Below are positions 5,229 through 5,947 of a stretch of DNA of 5,947 nt, piece by piece. Every line of letters starts with the position of its first letter. Positions within the stretch are counted from its first letter, which is position 1. The notes beneath the pieces were generated by a model. That model was not told the DNA's origin. It saw nothing but the letters and a program-made list of their open reading frames with translations, and did no database searches. A program made the position numbers and the translations under genes. Location: NCBI GenBank assembly GCA_900556615.1, contig USPP01000112.1:1-5947 (forward strand), given 5' to 3'. This DNA comes from an uncultured Eubacteriales bacterium. Lineage in GTDB: Bacteria; Bacillota; Clostridia; Oscillospirales; CAG-272.

Positions 5229-5905
5229 GCCGCGGTTATCGTTTTGTCGGAGGGGACATCCCTTTCGACTGAGAGACGGATAAGGCCGAAAGCGAAATTG
5301 AAGATCATGAGCAAGGCGGCTATATAGGCGGAAAGATGGACTTTACGGTTACAGCGGAATTTTTGCACTGCGACTGTAAGAAATCCGTTGACAAGAACAA
5401 TGAGAAAACCTACAAACAGCGAACCGAAAAGGGAAGCGCTCTGGATCACGGGAAGTATCTTATACTGAGTTACCGCAAGCCTTGCCCACGGTACGCCGAA
5501 CCAAAACTGCGTCTGAAACCATTCCATTACGCACCAGAGCGCGGCTGCGGTAAAGGGAGCAAACACATAATTTCCGGCGATACGGAGCTTTCGGTAGAAA
5601 AAGGGAACAAAAGCCGTACCGATTCCCTGAAGAAAGGAAAGTCCCAGCCATGCTGTTATGATCAGCAGAATACTTGCCGTATTTGAGAAGCCGGCGAAGT
5701 CAAGAGGGTATAAATAAGTGAACCAATAATAAACGACTCCGTAATAGCCGAGTGAAAAAACAAGTCCGTGCCGGTACGCAGATTTTTTCTTTTCGACAAT
5801 CAGAAAAAGCGGAATCAGCGATATCCATGGAAGAAAAGCGAGAAAATCGAATATCAGCGGAAGAGCGGTGAGCATACCGCACACAAAGACGATTAGATAG
5901 GTCAT
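5108..5905 (-). CDS. lnt: Lnt N-terminal fragment: membrane domain
   Basis: The first frame of the split lnt gene, 265 codons. Residues 1-238 are genuine and hold about six or seven hydrophobic segments, for example TYLIVFVCGMLTALPLIF, HGLVFSLGYYGVVYYWF, ASILLIITAWLGLSFLQG and LSAYIAALLMIFNFAFG, then AACIQGNIASGDKW, the entry to the nitrilase-like domain. The remaining 27 residues (LTIRLKHPLPF onward) are out-of-frame sequence. The ATG at 5905 overlaps the stop of the upstream gene as ATGA. GGAGGAG (5925-5919) is 13 bases away, rather far, and AGGA is very close, so coupling is likely. Alone this product would lack all catalytic residues. Confidence 0.7.
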   Translation of the reverse strand: MTYLIVFVCGMLTALPLIFDFLAFLPWISLIPLFLIVEKKKSAYRHGLVFSLGYYGVVYYWFTYLYPLDFAGFSNTASILLIITAWLGLSFLQGIGTAFVPFFYRKLRIAGNYVFAPFTAAALWCVMEWFQTQFWFGVPWARLAVTQYKILPVIQSASLFGSLFVGFLIVLVNGFLTVAVQKFRCNRKVHLSAYIAALLMIFNFAFGLIRLSVERDVPSDKTITAACIQGNIASGDKWLTIRLKHPLPFTASLPKKRFPRREQSL

Positions 5906-5947
5906 AATCCTGTATCATCTCCTCCGAAAAATTTTTCGACGAACCAT
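5902..5947 (-). CDS. 3' end of an unidentified upstream gene
   Basis: On the minus strand a frame enters the window and ends in TGA at 5904-5902, giving the C-terminal residues WFVEKFFGGDDTGL. The TGA overlaps the lnt ATG as ATGA, the classic coupling overlap, which supports it as a real gene in the same operon. The GGAGGAG motif for lnt lies within its last codons. Fourteen residues are too few to name a family. Confidence 0.5.
   Translation of the reverse strand, partial: WFVEKFFGGDDTGL
5919..5925 (-). promoter_or_regulatory. Ribosome binding site region of lnt
   Basis: GGAGGAG on the minus strand is the only strong ribosome site near the lnt start, but it is 13 bases from the ATG at 5905. 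A nearer ATG at 5918 touches the motif and opens a different frame without homology. The overlap with the upstream stop probably helps initiation. Confidence 0.45.

Larger units (their letters stand above)
4332..5905 (-). pseudogene. lnt: Apolipoprotein N-acyltransferase, disrupted by a frameshift
   Basis: Read across two frames this is one Lnt of about 524 residues (238 + 286), close to the 512 of the Escherichia coli enzyme. Lnt is a membrane protein that adds the third acyl chain to the N-terminal cysteine of lipoproteins. The frames join at the codon for Trp238 (5194-5192) in GNIASGDKW, after which the homologous reading ADDSLETSLAIYSELT lies in the -1 frame, consistent with the loss of one base. 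In combined numbering the triad is Glu270 (VVWPET), Lys335 (YCKRHLVPFGEYLP) and Cys389 (ALVCFDS). Glu343 of PFGEY is also kept, and Asp391 stands where E. coli Lnt has Glu in CYE. No slippery heptamer is visible at the junction. Since every catalytic residue is encoded, this is a very recent lesion or a sequencing error. Confidence 0.85.

Noticed and set aside
5336..5686. 116-codon plus-strand frame inside lnt
   Set aside because: Antisense shadow of the Lnt membrane domain; no ribosome site and no recognisable protein.
5700..5918. 72-codon minus-strand frame from the ATG touching GGAGGAG
   Set aside because: Out of frame with Lnt, starts too close to the ribosome motif, and has no protein-like features compared with the overlapping Lnt membrane segments.

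Overview
The window looks like a chromosomal segment of an anaerobic Clostridia-type Firmicute, probably from the Ruminococcaceae/Oscillospiraceae side. This rests on AT-rich intergenic DNA with sigma-A promoters (two of extended -10 type), AGGAGG ribosome sites, a DUF4317 protein (a family I know mainly from Clostridia), a Clostridia-style SGNH hydrolase and GNAT enzyme, and tRNA genes with encoded CCA. The species cannot be named from this sequence.

Layout. Bases 1-240 hold a 162-bp repeat (79-240) that reaches into the 3' end of the first gene. Bases 227-2224 carry a leftward pair: a DUF4317 protein of unknown function followed by an SGNH/GDSL hydrolase, read from an extended -10 promoter near 2276-2304. 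A possible 10-codon leader ORF overlaps the more likely DUF4317 ATG. Bases 2490-2796 are a compact rightward RNA unit: near-consensus promoter, tRNA-Leu(UAA), initiator tRNA-fMet(CAU) and an intrinsic terminator. Both tRNAs have a flaw in the T-stem. Bases 2831-2996 hold a second copy of the repeat, in the same orientation and with similar inverted ends, so the pair looks like a small non-autonomous mobile element.

Bases 3061-3854 contain a GNAT acetyltransferase behind a structured leader. The leader has a possible 11-codon ORF, a 13-bp hairpin whose 3' arm contains CCTCCT, and the gene's own AGGAGG site 22 bases further on. This arrangement could act as a translational switch and is the most interesting regulatory signal here.

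Bases 4041-5947 form a leftward operon end: the last 14 codons of an unidentified gene, an ATGA overlap, an apolipoprotein N-acyltransferase (lnt) split by a frameshift at about codon 238, possibly a 55-codon ORF, and a strong terminator. The lnt catalytic residues are all still encoded, so the break is either recent or a sequence error. No phage, CRISPR, toxin-antitoxin or defence locus is visible. The main novelty candidates are the repeat family and the two leader regions.
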